Notes: generated from the letters alone by a model not told the origin. Positions 1 to 6,321 are shown, counted from the first letter of the stretch. The stretch: DNA of 9,063 nt from Nitrososphaera sp. UBA210 (GCA_002494895.1 DADA01000053.1:1-9063), one strand, 5' to 3'. Numbers and translations are program-made.

Positions 1-113
1 CCAGGCTAGGCGACCCCCGCCCGTCATACCCAAAAGCAAGCACAATATATTAATCAATAACAGGAATGATGCCTGCCGTCTCCTTTTCAAAATTTCAGCT
101 TACCTTCAAAAGA

Positions 114-124
114 TTATATAATAT
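114..124 (+). promoter_or_regulatory. TATA-like box for the gene at 149
   Basis: An 11-base A/T element (TTATATAATAT) is centred about 30 bases upstream of the TTG at 149. Archaeal transcription usually starts about 25-27 bases after the TATA centre. That would place the start near 145 and leave a leader of only a few bases. Bases 1-110 hold no gene I can support. Confidence 0.6.
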
Positions 125-148
125 TCACTGTGCATTGAGGTAGCATCT

Positions 149-589
149 TTGAACCTTAAGGAGGCAAACGAAGTCATGCGCCGCGCAATAATCAAGGCTT
201 ACTTTGAGCCCGAGCTTTTAAAGATAGAGTACCACAAGTCAAGTGTAAAGCATCCAAACATTTCCGAAGATGGGCTTACCACCGAGGATATACTACATCT
301 CTATTTTGACATTATTACAGGCAACGATTACCCAGACGGAGATGAATGGTTCAGCGTCGAGTACCTGTTGCCATACAACGTCAAACTGCCCGATGGGTTA
401 AAGGGACCCGACTATTTTACTACAGTATCAATTTCAGAGGGCAAGCATTTCTGGCGCCACCGCGAGCTGGTGAGGTTCAAGTACGGCAAGTCCAAAAAGC
501 TCGCCGAGTCTCTTGCCTACATGGATAAAAAGTACAGGGAACTCAGCAAGGCAGTTCACGATTCTCCCGTAATAGACCAGCTAAAGTGA
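149..589 (+). CDS. hypothetical protein, 146 aa
   Basis: I do not recognise this protein. It is soluble, with no signal peptide or membrane segment. The N-terminal ~25 residues (KEANEVMRRAIIKAYFEPEL) look like an amphipathic helix. An acidic, aromatic middle follows (about residues 55-75, with DYPDGDEWFSVEYLLPYN), then a Lys/Arg-rich helical C-terminus (KSKKLAESLAYMDKKYREL). The start is uncertain. TTG at 149 lies close behind a TATA box and has GAGGT seven bases upstream at 137-141. An in-frame ATG at 176, preceded by AAGGAGG at 158-164, would give 137 residues. The stop TGA is immediately followed by the stop of the opposing gene. The reading frame is certainly open and compositionally protein-like, but the function is unknown. 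Confidence 0.75.
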   Translation: MNLKEANEVMRRAIIKAYFEPELLKIEYHKSSVKHPNISEDGLTTEDILHLYFDIITGNDYPDGDEWFSVEYLLPYNVKLPDGLKGPDYFTTVSISEGKHFWRHRELVRFKYGKSKKLAESLAYMDKKYRELSKAVHDSPVIDQLK

Positions 590-1114
590 TCATTTCGCTT
601 TCCATTCGCCGTTTTTGAAAATGTAATTCACATCATCGGCTCCCTTGGCGACCGAAGGGCCCCACTTGTAGCTGACCTCGTCAAACGAGAACCATACTTC
701 CCTGGTTCCATCGGGGATCGATTTCAGCTGGACTGGCACAATGTCAACCAGGTACTCTAGCTTTTCTATGCCCATTTCAAATTGCCGGTCTCCCTTGTTC
801 AACAGCGGAAATACTACGGCAGGCAGTTCGCCTGTGCCTTCAAATCTGATGAAGGCTTTCAGTCCTTTCTTCCCGCGTCTCCTCTTTATGTCTTTTATCA
901 CGCCTCTGACCTTGAACCAGCTATCCATCGTAAAGGTGCGGAAAAATCCATCGTCGTAGGGCATAGGGAACGCAATCTCTATCATGCTGACGTACTGTGG
1001 GTCGTCAGGCTGGATCTGCTCTTCTTCAACTTCAAACGATCTATTCAGCGTGTCATAGAGGATTTCAATTTCCCAGGGAGAGATGCCATAGTACCGGAAT
1101 TTGGCGGTTGACAC
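590..1114 (-). CDS. hypothetical protein, 174 aa
   Basis: No family is recognised. The protein is soluble and predicted to be mostly beta-strand, rich in aromatic residues. There is an acidic N-terminal third (EVEEEQIQPDD, about residues 28-38), a strongly basic loop at 74-86 (KDIKRRRGKKGLK), and a C-terminal segment with alternating hydrophobic residues (REVWFSFDEVSYKWG). The basic loop could contact nucleic acid or an acidic partner, but that is only a guess. The GTG start has no convincing Shine-Dalgarno sequence. It does have a TATA-like TTTATTT (1141-1147) about 30 bases upstream, consistent with a leaderless mRNA. It lies 38 bases downstream of the membrane-anchored protein gene on the same strand and may be partly co-transcribed with it. 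Its stop abuts that of the gene at 149-589. Confidence 0.75.
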   Translation of the reverse strand: MSTAKFRYYGISPWEIEILYDTLNRSFEVEEEQIQPDDPQYVSMIEIAFPMPYDDGFFRTFTMDSWFKVRGVIKDIKRRRGKKGLKAFIRFEGTGELPAVVFPLLNKGDRQFEMGIEKLEYLVDIVPVQLKSIPDGTREVWFSFDEVSYKWGPSVAKGADDVNYIFKNGEWKAK

Positions 1115-1140
1115 CTGCGATAGATGAAACTGAACTCGAG

Positions 1141-1147
1141 AAATAAA
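1141..1147 (-). promoter_or_regulatory. TATA-like box for the gene at 590-1114
   Basis: TTTATTT on the minus strand is centred about 30 bases upstream of the GTG start at 1114. This spacing gives a nearly leaderless transcript. Confidence 0.45.
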
Positions 1148-1152
1148 GTCTT

Positions 1153-1704
1153 CTAAAGGATCTGTACAAACTTTAGCAGGTAGACTATCGAAAGCAAGAC
1201 GGCTGATCCTGCCATGTGTTTCCAGGGTATCGGGGGCATCTTTGGCGCGTTAAGGGTGATCTGGTGGTTGTCGATGATACTGGTGATGTACCGGCGCACC
1301 TTGGCATTCCATATCTTGTACTCTATGCTATGCTTTTTCAGGATGGACTCTATCTCGTAAATAACAGGCGACCTTACGGAACGGATGTGCTGTATATATT
1401 TTCTTGATATCTCGACTTCGGCCTGGATGGCAATAAGCCCCTGCTGCACTTCAAGCAGCCTCACATGCATTTCCCAGGGCTTCGTCAGCCTCTTTGCAAA
1501 GCCGTGGCCGATCTGCAAAGGCTTTTTGTTTTCCAGCTTTACTCGCCTGAATCCTTCGGAAACAAGAGCGTTGATTATCTCGTCTTTCTTTATTTTGACC
1601 ATAAGGCTCAGGTGGTCGAGCTCGATCTCCTCCTTGTGGATAAAGTCCTGGAATCCCTTGACGATGTTGAATGTCTTTGGGTAGCTGGTGAGGAACTCGG
1701 ACAT
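1153..1704 (-). CDS. hypothetical protein with a C-terminal membrane anchor, 183 aa
   Basis: The family is not recognised. Residues 1-160 are hydrophilic and largely helical, with many Lys, Glu and Ile residues and heptad-like stretches (for example LLEVQQGLIAIQAEVEISRKYI, about 83-104) that could form a coiled coil. Residues 163-183 are a single hydrophobic segment at the extreme C-terminus (AGSAVLLSIVYLLKFVQIL) following PPIPWKH. This is the arrangement of a tail-anchored protein with its soluble part in the cytoplasm. There is no N-terminal signal peptide. The ATG start at 1704 has no Shine-Dalgarno sequence but has a TATA-like element about 31 bases upstream. It is 66 bases downstream of cofE on the same strand. 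Nothing in the sequence links it to F420 metabolism. Confidence 0.75.
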   Translation of the reverse strand: MSEFLTSYPKTFNIVKGFQDFIHKEEIELDHLSLMVKIKKDEIINALVSEGFRRVKLENKKPLQIGHGFAKRLTKPWEMHVRLLEVQQGLIAIQAEVEISRKYIQHIRSVRSPVIYEIESILKKHSIEYKIWNAKVRRYITSIIDNHQITLNAPKMPPIPWKHMAGSAVLLSIVYLLKFVQIL

Positions 1705-1731
1705 CGAGCTGCAACCGGATTCATTCGGGGC

Positions 1732-1739
1732 ATATTAAA
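1732..1739 (-). promoter_or_regulatory. TATA-like box for the gene at 1153-1704
   Basis: TTTAATAT on the minus strand is centred about 31 bases upstream of the ATG at 1704. It suggests independent, nearly leaderless transcription in addition to any read-through from cofE. Confidence 0.5.
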
Positions 1740-1770
1740 ACTCTATGTAGCGATGGAAAAGCAGCGACAC

Positions 1771-2523
1771 CTAGACTATAGATTTTATCCCTCTAAGATA
1801 GATATCTTTAGACGGGCCTACTGCCATGTCCTTCCATGAGAACTTTTTCTCTGACCAGGCGACATTTGCTCCTCTCACGACTGCAGCGGGGGTGGACTCG
1901 TTGCTCTCGCCCATCACCGCCACACCCATGGTGGCTAGTCCGTCCGCGACTGCCTTGAGAGTGACGCGGAGTACGTTTCCAAAGAGATCTCGCTTTCCTC
2001 TCAGATCCTCGACCGGTTCAAAGCCCGCACATGCTATAGCGACTCCTGTCGTTCCAATTCGAGTCGGCATGAGGCGGCTGTCCGCGATGACGACGCCCAG
2101 CCGCAGGCCGAGCTCTTGCCTGAATTTCTGCCTCAACTTCTCTGCACTTGCAAAAGGGCGCCGCGGATAGAGGATGGCATAGCCTGCCGGGACATTCGAC
2201 CTGTCAATGCCTGCATTAGGCGCTATCATACCGTCCCTTATGGTCAGGAGAAAGCCAGGAACACCCTTTACCACATATTGCGCTTCCCTGAGAACCAGCT
2301 CGGCGATTCCTGCGTCCATGTCAAATTTCCTGGCGAGAGCCTTTGCTTTCTTGCTGGGTTTAACGTCAGCAAGTTTTACAACGACACCTTCGCTCATGGA
2401 CACGAACTTGCTGGAGACTATCAGGACATCGTCAGGTCGGTACTGGAACCGGCTAAGGCTCGCAAAGAGGTCGAACTTTTGTTTCTGTACCTCGACCCGT
2501 ATCGGCAGGATTTCTATGGCCAA
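1771..2523 (-). CDS. cofE: coenzyme F420-0:L-glutamate ligase (CofE family)
   Basis: The CofE family adds glutamate to the lactyl phosphate tail of F420-0 using GTP and a divalent metal, in the last steps of F420 synthesis in the cytoplasm. The length (250 aa) matches the archaeal stand-alone enzyme. Family blocks are present in order: DDVLIVSSKFVSMSEG (31-46), DGMIAPNAGIDRSNV (97-111, matching the usual G-x-x-x-x-NAG-x-D-x-SNV), a catalytic block from D148 to G167, DLRGKRDLFGN (173-183), and ADGLATMGVAVMGESNESTP (193-212). The catalytic block reads DSRLMPTRIGTTGVAIACAG, whereas the common form is closer to D-T/S-x-G-R-x-x-R-x-G. The family is clear, but a paralogous activity is possible. The TTG start is chosen because an in-frame stop lies 24 bases upstream and MAIEILPI fits the family N-terminus. 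There is no strong TATA box, only an A-rich tract near 2549-2560. It is divergent from leuC. Confidence 0.88.
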   Translation of the reverse strand: MAIEILPIRVEVQKQKFDLFASLSRFQYRPDDVLIVSSKFVSMSEGVVVKLADVKPSKKAKALARKFDMDAGIAELVLREAQYVVKGVPGFLLTIRDGMIAPNAGIDRSNVPAGYAILYPRRPFASAEKLRQKFRQELGLRLGVVIADSRLMPTRIGTTGVAIACAGFEPVEDLRGKRDLFGNVLRVTLKAVADGLATMGVAVMGESNESTPAAVVRGANVAWSEKKFSWKDMAVGPSKDIYLRGIKSIV

Positions 2524-2579
2524 GCAGCAGCAAGATAGAATACGCTATCATTTTTTCTTTCTCCCCTCATGTCCAAAGG

Positions 2580-2586
2580 TTTTAAT
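2580..2586 (+). promoter_or_regulatory. candidate TATA box for leuC-leuD in the divergent cofE/leuC region
   Basis: TTTTAAT, preceded by a purine-rich AAAGG that could act as a BRE, lies about 55 bases before the leuC ATG. It predicts a leader of about 30 bases. The 115-base region 2524-2638 must also contain the cofE promoter. I see no clear operator repeat there. Confidence 0.4.
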
Positions 2587-2638
2587 CCGTCACAGGGCCA
2601 AATTGTCTCGTAAACGTGAATTTGTTTTGACGGCAGGT

Positions 2639-3916
2639 ATGACGATCACAGAGAAGATACTCGCCAGGGCTTCCGGCAAGGAGCGGCTTTCGCCAGGCGA
2701 TGTCATATTCAGCAAGGTGGATAGAGTAATGATGCACGATGTCTCTGGACCGGGCGTCATCAAGGTTTTTAGCGAATGGGAGAAGAAAGGAGTAAAGGTA
2801 GATCGCATCTGGGATCCTGACAGGGTTTGGGTCACGGAAGACCATTTCGTTCCTGCAGCTGACCGCGTTTCCGCGGAAAACGTCATCGCGCTTTCTAATT
2901 TCACGAAAAAATTCGGCATCAAAAAACACTTCAAGTACGGGCTTGGCCAGTACGGAATCTGTCACACGCTCTCTCACGAAGAGGCAATGGTACTTCCCGG
3001 TGAAGTATACGTTGGAGGGGACTCGCACACCAACACCACAGGCGCAATGGGTGCCTTTGCCGCTGGCCTGGGCCACACCGATGTCGCGTATGTCTTGATG
3101 AACGGTCAGATCTGGTTCAAGGTGCCGGAGACAATGATGTTTCGGATTGAAGGCAACATGCCGGATTACTTGATGGCCAAAGACATCATTCTACAGGTAA
3201 TCGGCGACATCGGCACCGACGGTGCAAACTATCGGACCATGCAATTTGCAGGAAGCGTTGTCAAGCAGCTAATCATGGAAGAACGGCTCACGCTGACTAA
3301 CATGACAACAGAGGCGGGAGCCAAGAACGGCATAATAGAACCAGACGAGACCACGTACGCATACCTCCGCGAGAGGACGGATGCCCCATACTCGCCAGCT
3401 CACGGCGATTCAGACGCAGAATATTCTGAAGTCTTTACCTACGAAATTGAAAAGATAGAGCCGACAGTTGCAAAGCCTTTCTCGCCAGGAAACATCGCCG
3501 CTGCCCGAGAATTGCAAGGAACAGAGCTGGACAAGGCGTACATCGGTTCATGCACGGGCGCAAAACTGGAAGACCTGCGCGAGGCAGCCAAGGTCCTCAA
3601 AGGCAAGCATGTCAAGATTAGGACTGAAGTATTGCCGGCTGCTCAATCAATCTACATGAAGGCCCTCAGGGAAGGCCTGATCAACATATTCATGGAGGCA
3701 GGTGCAGTGGTCGGGCCGCCAACCTGCGGGGCCTGCTGCGGAGCCCACATGGGGGTGCTTGGCAAAGGCGAAGTCTGCGTCAGCACCACCAACCGGAACT
3801 TTCCTGGAAGGATGGGCCACGTGGAATCTCAAACTTACCTAGCGTCGCCGATGGTTGTGGCCGCGTCGGCTATCACCGGCAGGATAACCGATCCAAGGGA
3901 CGTGACAAGAAATTGA
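2639..3916 (+). CDS. leuC: 3-isopropylmalate dehydratase / homoaconitase-type large subunit
   Basis: Large subunit of an aconitase-family isomerase carrying a [4Fe-4S] cluster. With LeuD it converts 2-isopropylmalate to 3-isopropylmalate in leucine synthesis; related archaeal pairs act on homocitrate or citramalate-derived substrates. At 425 aa it has the usual archaeal length. Visible signatures are the N-terminal TITEKILARASG, the substrate/cluster loop GGDSHTNTTGAMGAF (about 126-140), GSCTGAK with cluster cysteine C305, and PPTCGACCGAHMG with C363 and C366, plus an adjacent extra C367. The ATG at 2639 is chosen because the family N-terminus begins there. The frame stays open much further upstream only because it runs antisense through cofE. 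There is no good Shine-Dalgarno sequence. It overlaps leuD by four bases (TTGA), so the two are co-transcribed and probably translationally coupled. Confidence 0.93.
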   Translation: MTITEKILARASGKERLSPGDVIFSKVDRVMMHDVSGPGVIKVFSEWEKKGVKVDRIWDPDRVWVTEDHFVPAADRVSAENVIALSNFTKKFGIKKHFKYGLGQYGICHTLSHEEAMVLPGEVYVGGDSHTNTTGAMGAFAAGLGHTDVAYVLMNGQIWFKVPETMMFRIEGNMPDYLMAKDIILQVIGDIGTDGANYRTMQFAGSVVKQLIMEERLTLTNMTTEAGAKNGIIEPDETTYAYLRERTDAPYSPAHGDSDAEYSEVFTYEIEKIEPTVAKPFSPGNIAAARELQGTELDKAYIGSCTGAKLEDLREAAKVLKGKHVKIRTEVLPAAQSIYMKALREGLINIFMEAGAVVGPPTCGACCGAHMGVLGKGEVCVSTTNRNFPGRMGHVESQTYLASPMVVAASAITGRITDPRDVTRN

Positions 3917-4416
3917 ACAAGACACTGAAGGGCAAAGTGCACAAGTACGACAGGGACAACATCGACACGGACGTCATAATTCCCGGGCCCTACCTAAAGA
4001 TCCACGACCACAAAGAGCTGGCGAAACACGCGATGGAAGGCATCGATCCCAAATTTCCCGAAAAGGTATCACAGGGGGACTTTCTAGTCACGGGTGCCAA
4101 CTTTGGCTGCGGCTCTAGCCGGGAACACGCGCCGATAGCTCTCTCGCAGACCGGTATCAAAGCGATTCTGGCGCCTTCGTTTGCCAGGATATTCTACAGG
4201 AACGCGGTTGACGGAGGCTATTTGCTTCCGATCGAAGTGGGCAAAGATGCATTCAAAAAGATCTCTGATGGCGACGAGCTCGAAATTGACCTCGGGCACA
4301 ACGCGATAACGAACCTGACAAGAAACGAGCAGTACGCAATGAAGCCCTTTCCGGAACTTGTGGCAAAAATCGTTGAAGCCGGCGGCCTGATGAATTTCAA
4401 GCCTGTCTCCAGCTAG
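3913..4416 (+). CDS. leuD: 3-isopropylmalate dehydratase / homoaconitase-type small subunit
   Basis: Small (swivel-domain) subunit that pairs with the large subunit encoded immediately upstream and closes over the active site. At 167 aa it matches archaeal stand-alone small subunits. Motifs are DRDNIDTDVIIPGPYL (13-28), GANFGCGSSREHAP (61-74) containing the conserved substrate-binding GCGSSRE, and SFARIFYRNAVDGG (89-102). The substrate-selecting loop reads YLKI (27-30). From family knowledge, methanogen homoaconitase small subunits carry YLRT and isopropylmalate isomerase ones a neutral residue at the third position, so the lysine is intermediate. The start is TTG, overlapping the leuC stop as TTGA. 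An ATG start is not available nearby without losing conserved N-terminal sequence. The specific substrate cannot be settled from sequence alone. Confidence 0.92.
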   Translation: MNKTLKGKVHKYDRDNIDTDVIIPGPYLKIHDHKELAKHAMEGIDPKFPEKVSQGDFLVTGANFGCGSSREHAPIALSQTGIKAILAPSFARIFYRNAVDGGYLLPIEVGKDAFKKISDGDELEIDLGHNAITNLTRNEQYAMKPFPELVAKIVEAGGLMNFKPVSS

Positions 4417-4455
4417 TATTTATCGGCTTCATGACATGGTGTCGTTGGCTCAACC

Positions 4456-4464
4456 TGATATATC
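4456..4464 (+). promoter_or_regulatory. TATA box for the gene at 4486-4716
   Basis: TGATATATC is centred 26 bases upstream of the TTG at 4486, the spacing expected for a leaderless archaeal mRNA. This supports the TTG as the true start and separates this gene from the leuCD operon. Confidence 0.6.
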
Positions 4465-4485
4465 GTCCACACTACCTACAGACTG

Positions 4486-4716
4486 TTGGCAAGGAAAGGT
4501 CGACTCGAAGAAATCTTTAGCAGGGCGTTACACTCAGGAGACGATCCGGATCTTTATTCTGTGAGTTATCGTGATTTTAGCGAAATTGCCGAAGTCCCCA
4601 TCCGAGAATTCATAAAGCTCTCTGAAAATTTTGAAGTGATTCCGCAGAGCAGGATAGTGCTGGTGAAGAGAGCTGGACAGGTTCTGTACCGGAAGCACGG
4701 CTTCATTCCTCCCTGA
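4486..4716 (+). CDS. small hypothetical protein, 76 aa
   Basis: No family is recognised. The protein is charged and soluble, with a short N-terminal helix (RLEEIFSRALHSGDD), a middle of the form YRDFSEIAEVPIREFIKLSENFEVI that resembles the compact helix-turn-helix spacing of small DNA-binding domains, and a strand pair (SRIVLVKRAGQVLYRKHGF). A DNA-binding role is possible but weakly supported. There is no methionine after residue 1, so the TTG at 4486 is the only reasonable start, and a TATA box sits 26 bases upstream. The last 14 bases overlap the 3' end of the opposing YkgJ-type gene. It follows leuD by 69 bases but appears to have its own promoter. Confidence 0.65.
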   Translation: MARKGRLEEIFSRALHSGDDPDLYSVSYRDFSEIAEVPIREFIKLSENFEVIPQSRIVLVKRAGQVLYRKHGFIPP

Positions 4717-5281
4717 TCCATCCTTCGGGCGCCATCTTGCTCTTATCCTGGATTTTTCCAGTGGCAGTCGCATAGCGCCAAATGTGAGTAGCGCCGTCGC
4801 CCTTGACCTCCTCCTTGATCCTGCCGAGCGCAGCAATTTCATCCTCTAGGCCTGAAACGTTTGCCTGAGTCGTAGAGAATTGTTTGCAGAACTGACAGTG
4901 CTCGTCGAGGCGTGCATTCTCCGTGCAATCGATGACCGGATAGGCCCTGCATGCGAGCGGCCTCTCATCGTAAATCCCGCACCGAAAGCCTCCGTGCGGA
5001 GATGTGGCAGTGCCCTCCACGTCAAGGAACGGACACAGGTCGCCATCGTCGTGCTTGCCCATCATCTGATAGGCGATTATGGTATCGGGCGAATCGGTGC
5101 CACTTGCAAGTCTTGGCAAGATCTTTAGTTCGATGTTCCTCTCGGTCGCAAGGGACTCCAGCGCAGGCTTTTCATCTGGGAGAACAAGAACTCCTATCTT
5201 GCCGTAATGAACTGAGGGATAATATTCGCGGTAGATGCAGCAGTCAGAGCAGCCCTGCACGCAGCTAAACTTTCTTTTCAT
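4703..5281 (-). CDS. YkgJ-type CxxxCxxCC cysteine-cluster protein
   Basis: Member of the YkgJ/UPF0153 family, presumed to bind zinc or an iron-sulfur cluster; the biochemical role is unknown. The signatures are an N-terminal CVQGCSDCC (C7, C11, C14, C15), then C83, the family block CGIYDERPLACRAYP (C101-P115), and C119, C129 and C132 in a second cluster, giving ten cysteines in 192 residues. There is no signal peptide. I place the start at the ATG at 5281 because the family begins just before the first cysteine cluster. A TTG at 5314 would add 11 residues and enlarge the overlap with the upstream gene. With the ATG, the gene overlaps the end of 5265-5747 by 17 bases, so the pair is probably translated from one mRNA. 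The 3' end overlaps the opposing 76-residue gene by 14 bases. Confidence 0.85.
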   Translation of the reverse strand: MKRKFSCVQGCSDCCIYREYYPSVHYGKIGVLVLPDEKPALESLATERNIELKILPRLASGTDSPDTIIAYQMMGKHDDGDLCPFLDVEGTATSPHGGFRCGIYDERPLACRAYPVIDCTENARLDEHCQFCKQFSTTQANVSGLEDEIAALGRIKEEVKGDGATHIWRYATATGKIQDKSKMAPEGWIREE

Positions 5282-5747
5282 CTTGGCTGTTTTCCTGAAT
5301 GCATTTCCATTCAATGCTGTCAGGTGAAAGCTCTGAATACTTCACAAAAGTAATGTCGTATACTGATTTTGACTTTTTTAGAACCTCTAGATCGTACTTG
5401 GTGTCCTTCTTGGTGCTGTCCTTGTAAATGCCGAATCGCAAGATGGCTTTTTTTTCGAAGCCCACCTTGAAGCGCTCGTAGTTTTCAGAAAGTGGCATCC
5501 TCCTCACGAATCCCGTGTTGTCCTGCTTGTAGTCAGAGCCTCCATACAGTATGAACCAGTAATCGTTATCCTGCTCTACGAACCTGAGTCGAATACCATC
5601 GTCAGGCCACCATTCTATGCTCTTTTTCCACAGCTTGAACGCAAACATCTTGTCATTGAAAAGCGGGAACACGTTCATGTGGACGTCATGGTACCGATAA
5701 CCCACGCCGGCAAAGTCCTTGAACCACGATATCGGGATACTGCCCAC
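5265..5747 (-). CDS. hypothetical protein, 160 aa
   Basis: Not recognised. The protein is soluble, rich in Trp, Phe, Tyr, Lys and Asp, and probably mainly beta-strand (for example IRLRFVEQDNDYWFILYGG and ERFKVGFEKKAILRFGIYKD). There is a single cysteine near the C-terminus and no membrane segment. Alternating aromatic strands suggest a compact beta-barrel or sandwich. The GTG start at 5747 is supported by a strong TATA box 28 bases upstream and by the absence of a Shine-Dalgarno sequence. It is the first gene of a two-gene unit with the YkgJ-type gene, overlapping it by 17 bases, which hints at a shared job but does not say which. Confidence 0.75.
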   Translation of the reverse strand: MGSIPISWFKDFAGVGYRYHDVHMNVFPLFNDKMFAFKLWKKSIEWWPDDGIRLRFVEQDNDYWFILYGGSDYKQDNTGFVRRMPLSENYERFKVGFEKKAILRFGIYKDSTKKDTKYDLEVLKKSKSVYDITFVKYSELSPDSIEWKCIQENSQDEKKV

Positions 5748-5770
5748 TACAAGTAATAGCGAGGAACGGT

Positions 5771-5779
5771 ATTATAAAA
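5771..5779 (-). promoter_or_regulatory. TATA box for the 5747-4703 gene pair
   Basis: TTTTATAAT on the minus strand is centred about 28 bases upstream of the GTG at 5747. It is one of the clearest TATA matches in the window and implies a leaderless mRNA. The rest of 5780-5928 carries no supported gene. Confidence 0.65.
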
Positions 5780-5928
5780 GTCAAGACTAGAGAAGGGAAA
5801 CTGGTCGCCGCGGGCATTCTCTGGCTTGGAAATTGCCCCACTCTTGCATTGAGGTCGTAGTTATGAAAACACGATTAGAGCCGGTATTTGCTTCTATATG
5901 TTATGTCTACTTTTCTTCCTACGCAATG

Positions 5929-5937
5929 CTTATTACA
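5929..5937 (+). promoter_or_regulatory. possible TATA box for the winged-helix gene
   Basis: CTTATTACA is centred about 34 bases upstream of the ATG at 5967, giving a predicted leader of only a few bases. The match is weaker than others in the window. Confidence 0.35.
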
Positions 5938-5966
5938 GACAGCTAGGTTTTCAGATCGGATCTACG

Positions 5967-6251
5967 ATGGGCGACGTTTACCGCAATAGCGTGAAGATAG
6001 TGGGTGACGTGCTTCAGATTGCGGACGAATCGGGATTGAGCGGCGTCAATCTGACATCGCTCTTGAGGAGGGCAAATCTATCCTACGGAAGACTCGCCAC
6101 CGTTGCGTCAAGATTGCTCCAGGCAGGACTGATAGACGAGCAGCTCCAGGAAGGTCAGCGCATCTACGTAATAACATCGCGTGGAAGAGACTACCTTCAC
6201 AAGTACCAGCAGTTTTCGGAAATCGCGGACTCGTTTGGCCTGAAACTATAG
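5967..6251 (+). CDS. winged-helix transcriptional regulator-like protein, 94 aa
   Basis: Small winged-helix DNA-binding protein of the archaeal single-domain type (HTH_45-like). The order is helix 1 (SVKIVGDVLQIADESG, 8-23), helix 2 (NLTSLLRRANLS, 28-39), recognition helix (GRLATVASRLLQAGLI, 41-56), a wing (DEQLQEGQRIYVITSRGRDYL, 57-77), then a short C-terminal helix that may dimerise. The pattern L-x-x-L-x-x-x-G-L-I followed by Y-x-I-T-x-x-G-x-x-Y/F is typical. The frame is open from an ATG at 5898, but the ATG at 5967 fits the family N-terminus and promoter spacing better; the extra 23 residues would be an unlikely hydrophobic leader. The target is unknown. It is convergent with the metallo-beta-lactamase gene, 70 bases apart. 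Confidence 0.82.
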   Translation: MGDVYRNSVKIVGDVLQIADESGLSGVNLTSLLRRANLSYGRLATVASRLLQAGLIDEQLQEGQRIYVITSRGRDYLHKYQQFSEIADSFGLKL

Positions 6252-6290
6252 AATCCGAAGAAACATTATTACGGAGCGCAAGAAACTGCC

Positions 6291-6307
6291 TTTGTTCTTA
6301 TCTTTCT
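6291..6307 (+). terminator. possible T-rich terminator after the winged-helix gene
   Basis: A T-rich tract (TTTGTTCTTATCTTTCT) begins 40 bases after the stop at 6251. It lies within the gap between two convergent genes. Archaeal termination often uses such tracts without a stem-loop, but this one is interrupted. Confidence 0.3.
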
Positions 6308-6321
6308 GATGAACCATTGAC

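Noticed and set aside
1..27. Possible start of a minus-strand gene (ATG at 27) leaving the window, with an AT-rich AATATATTAA at 44-53
   Set aside because: Only nine codons are visible and the A/T box is about 22 bases away, slightly too close. This is too little to call a gene.
131..141. An 11-base string (TGCATTGAGGT) repeated at 5846-5855 and the following base
   Set aside because: In 9 kb several 11-base repeats are expected by chance, and both copies simply contain a ribosome-site-like GAGGT.
2207..2638. Long N-terminal extension of the leuC frame
   Set aside because: The frame runs antisense through cofE, and the family N-terminus (MTITEKI) begins at 2639. The extension is an antisense shadow.
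2582..3076. Minus-strand open frames of 114 and 164 codons opposite leuC
   Set aside because: They lie wholly inside the well-supported leuC region in the antisense direction and show no family motifs.
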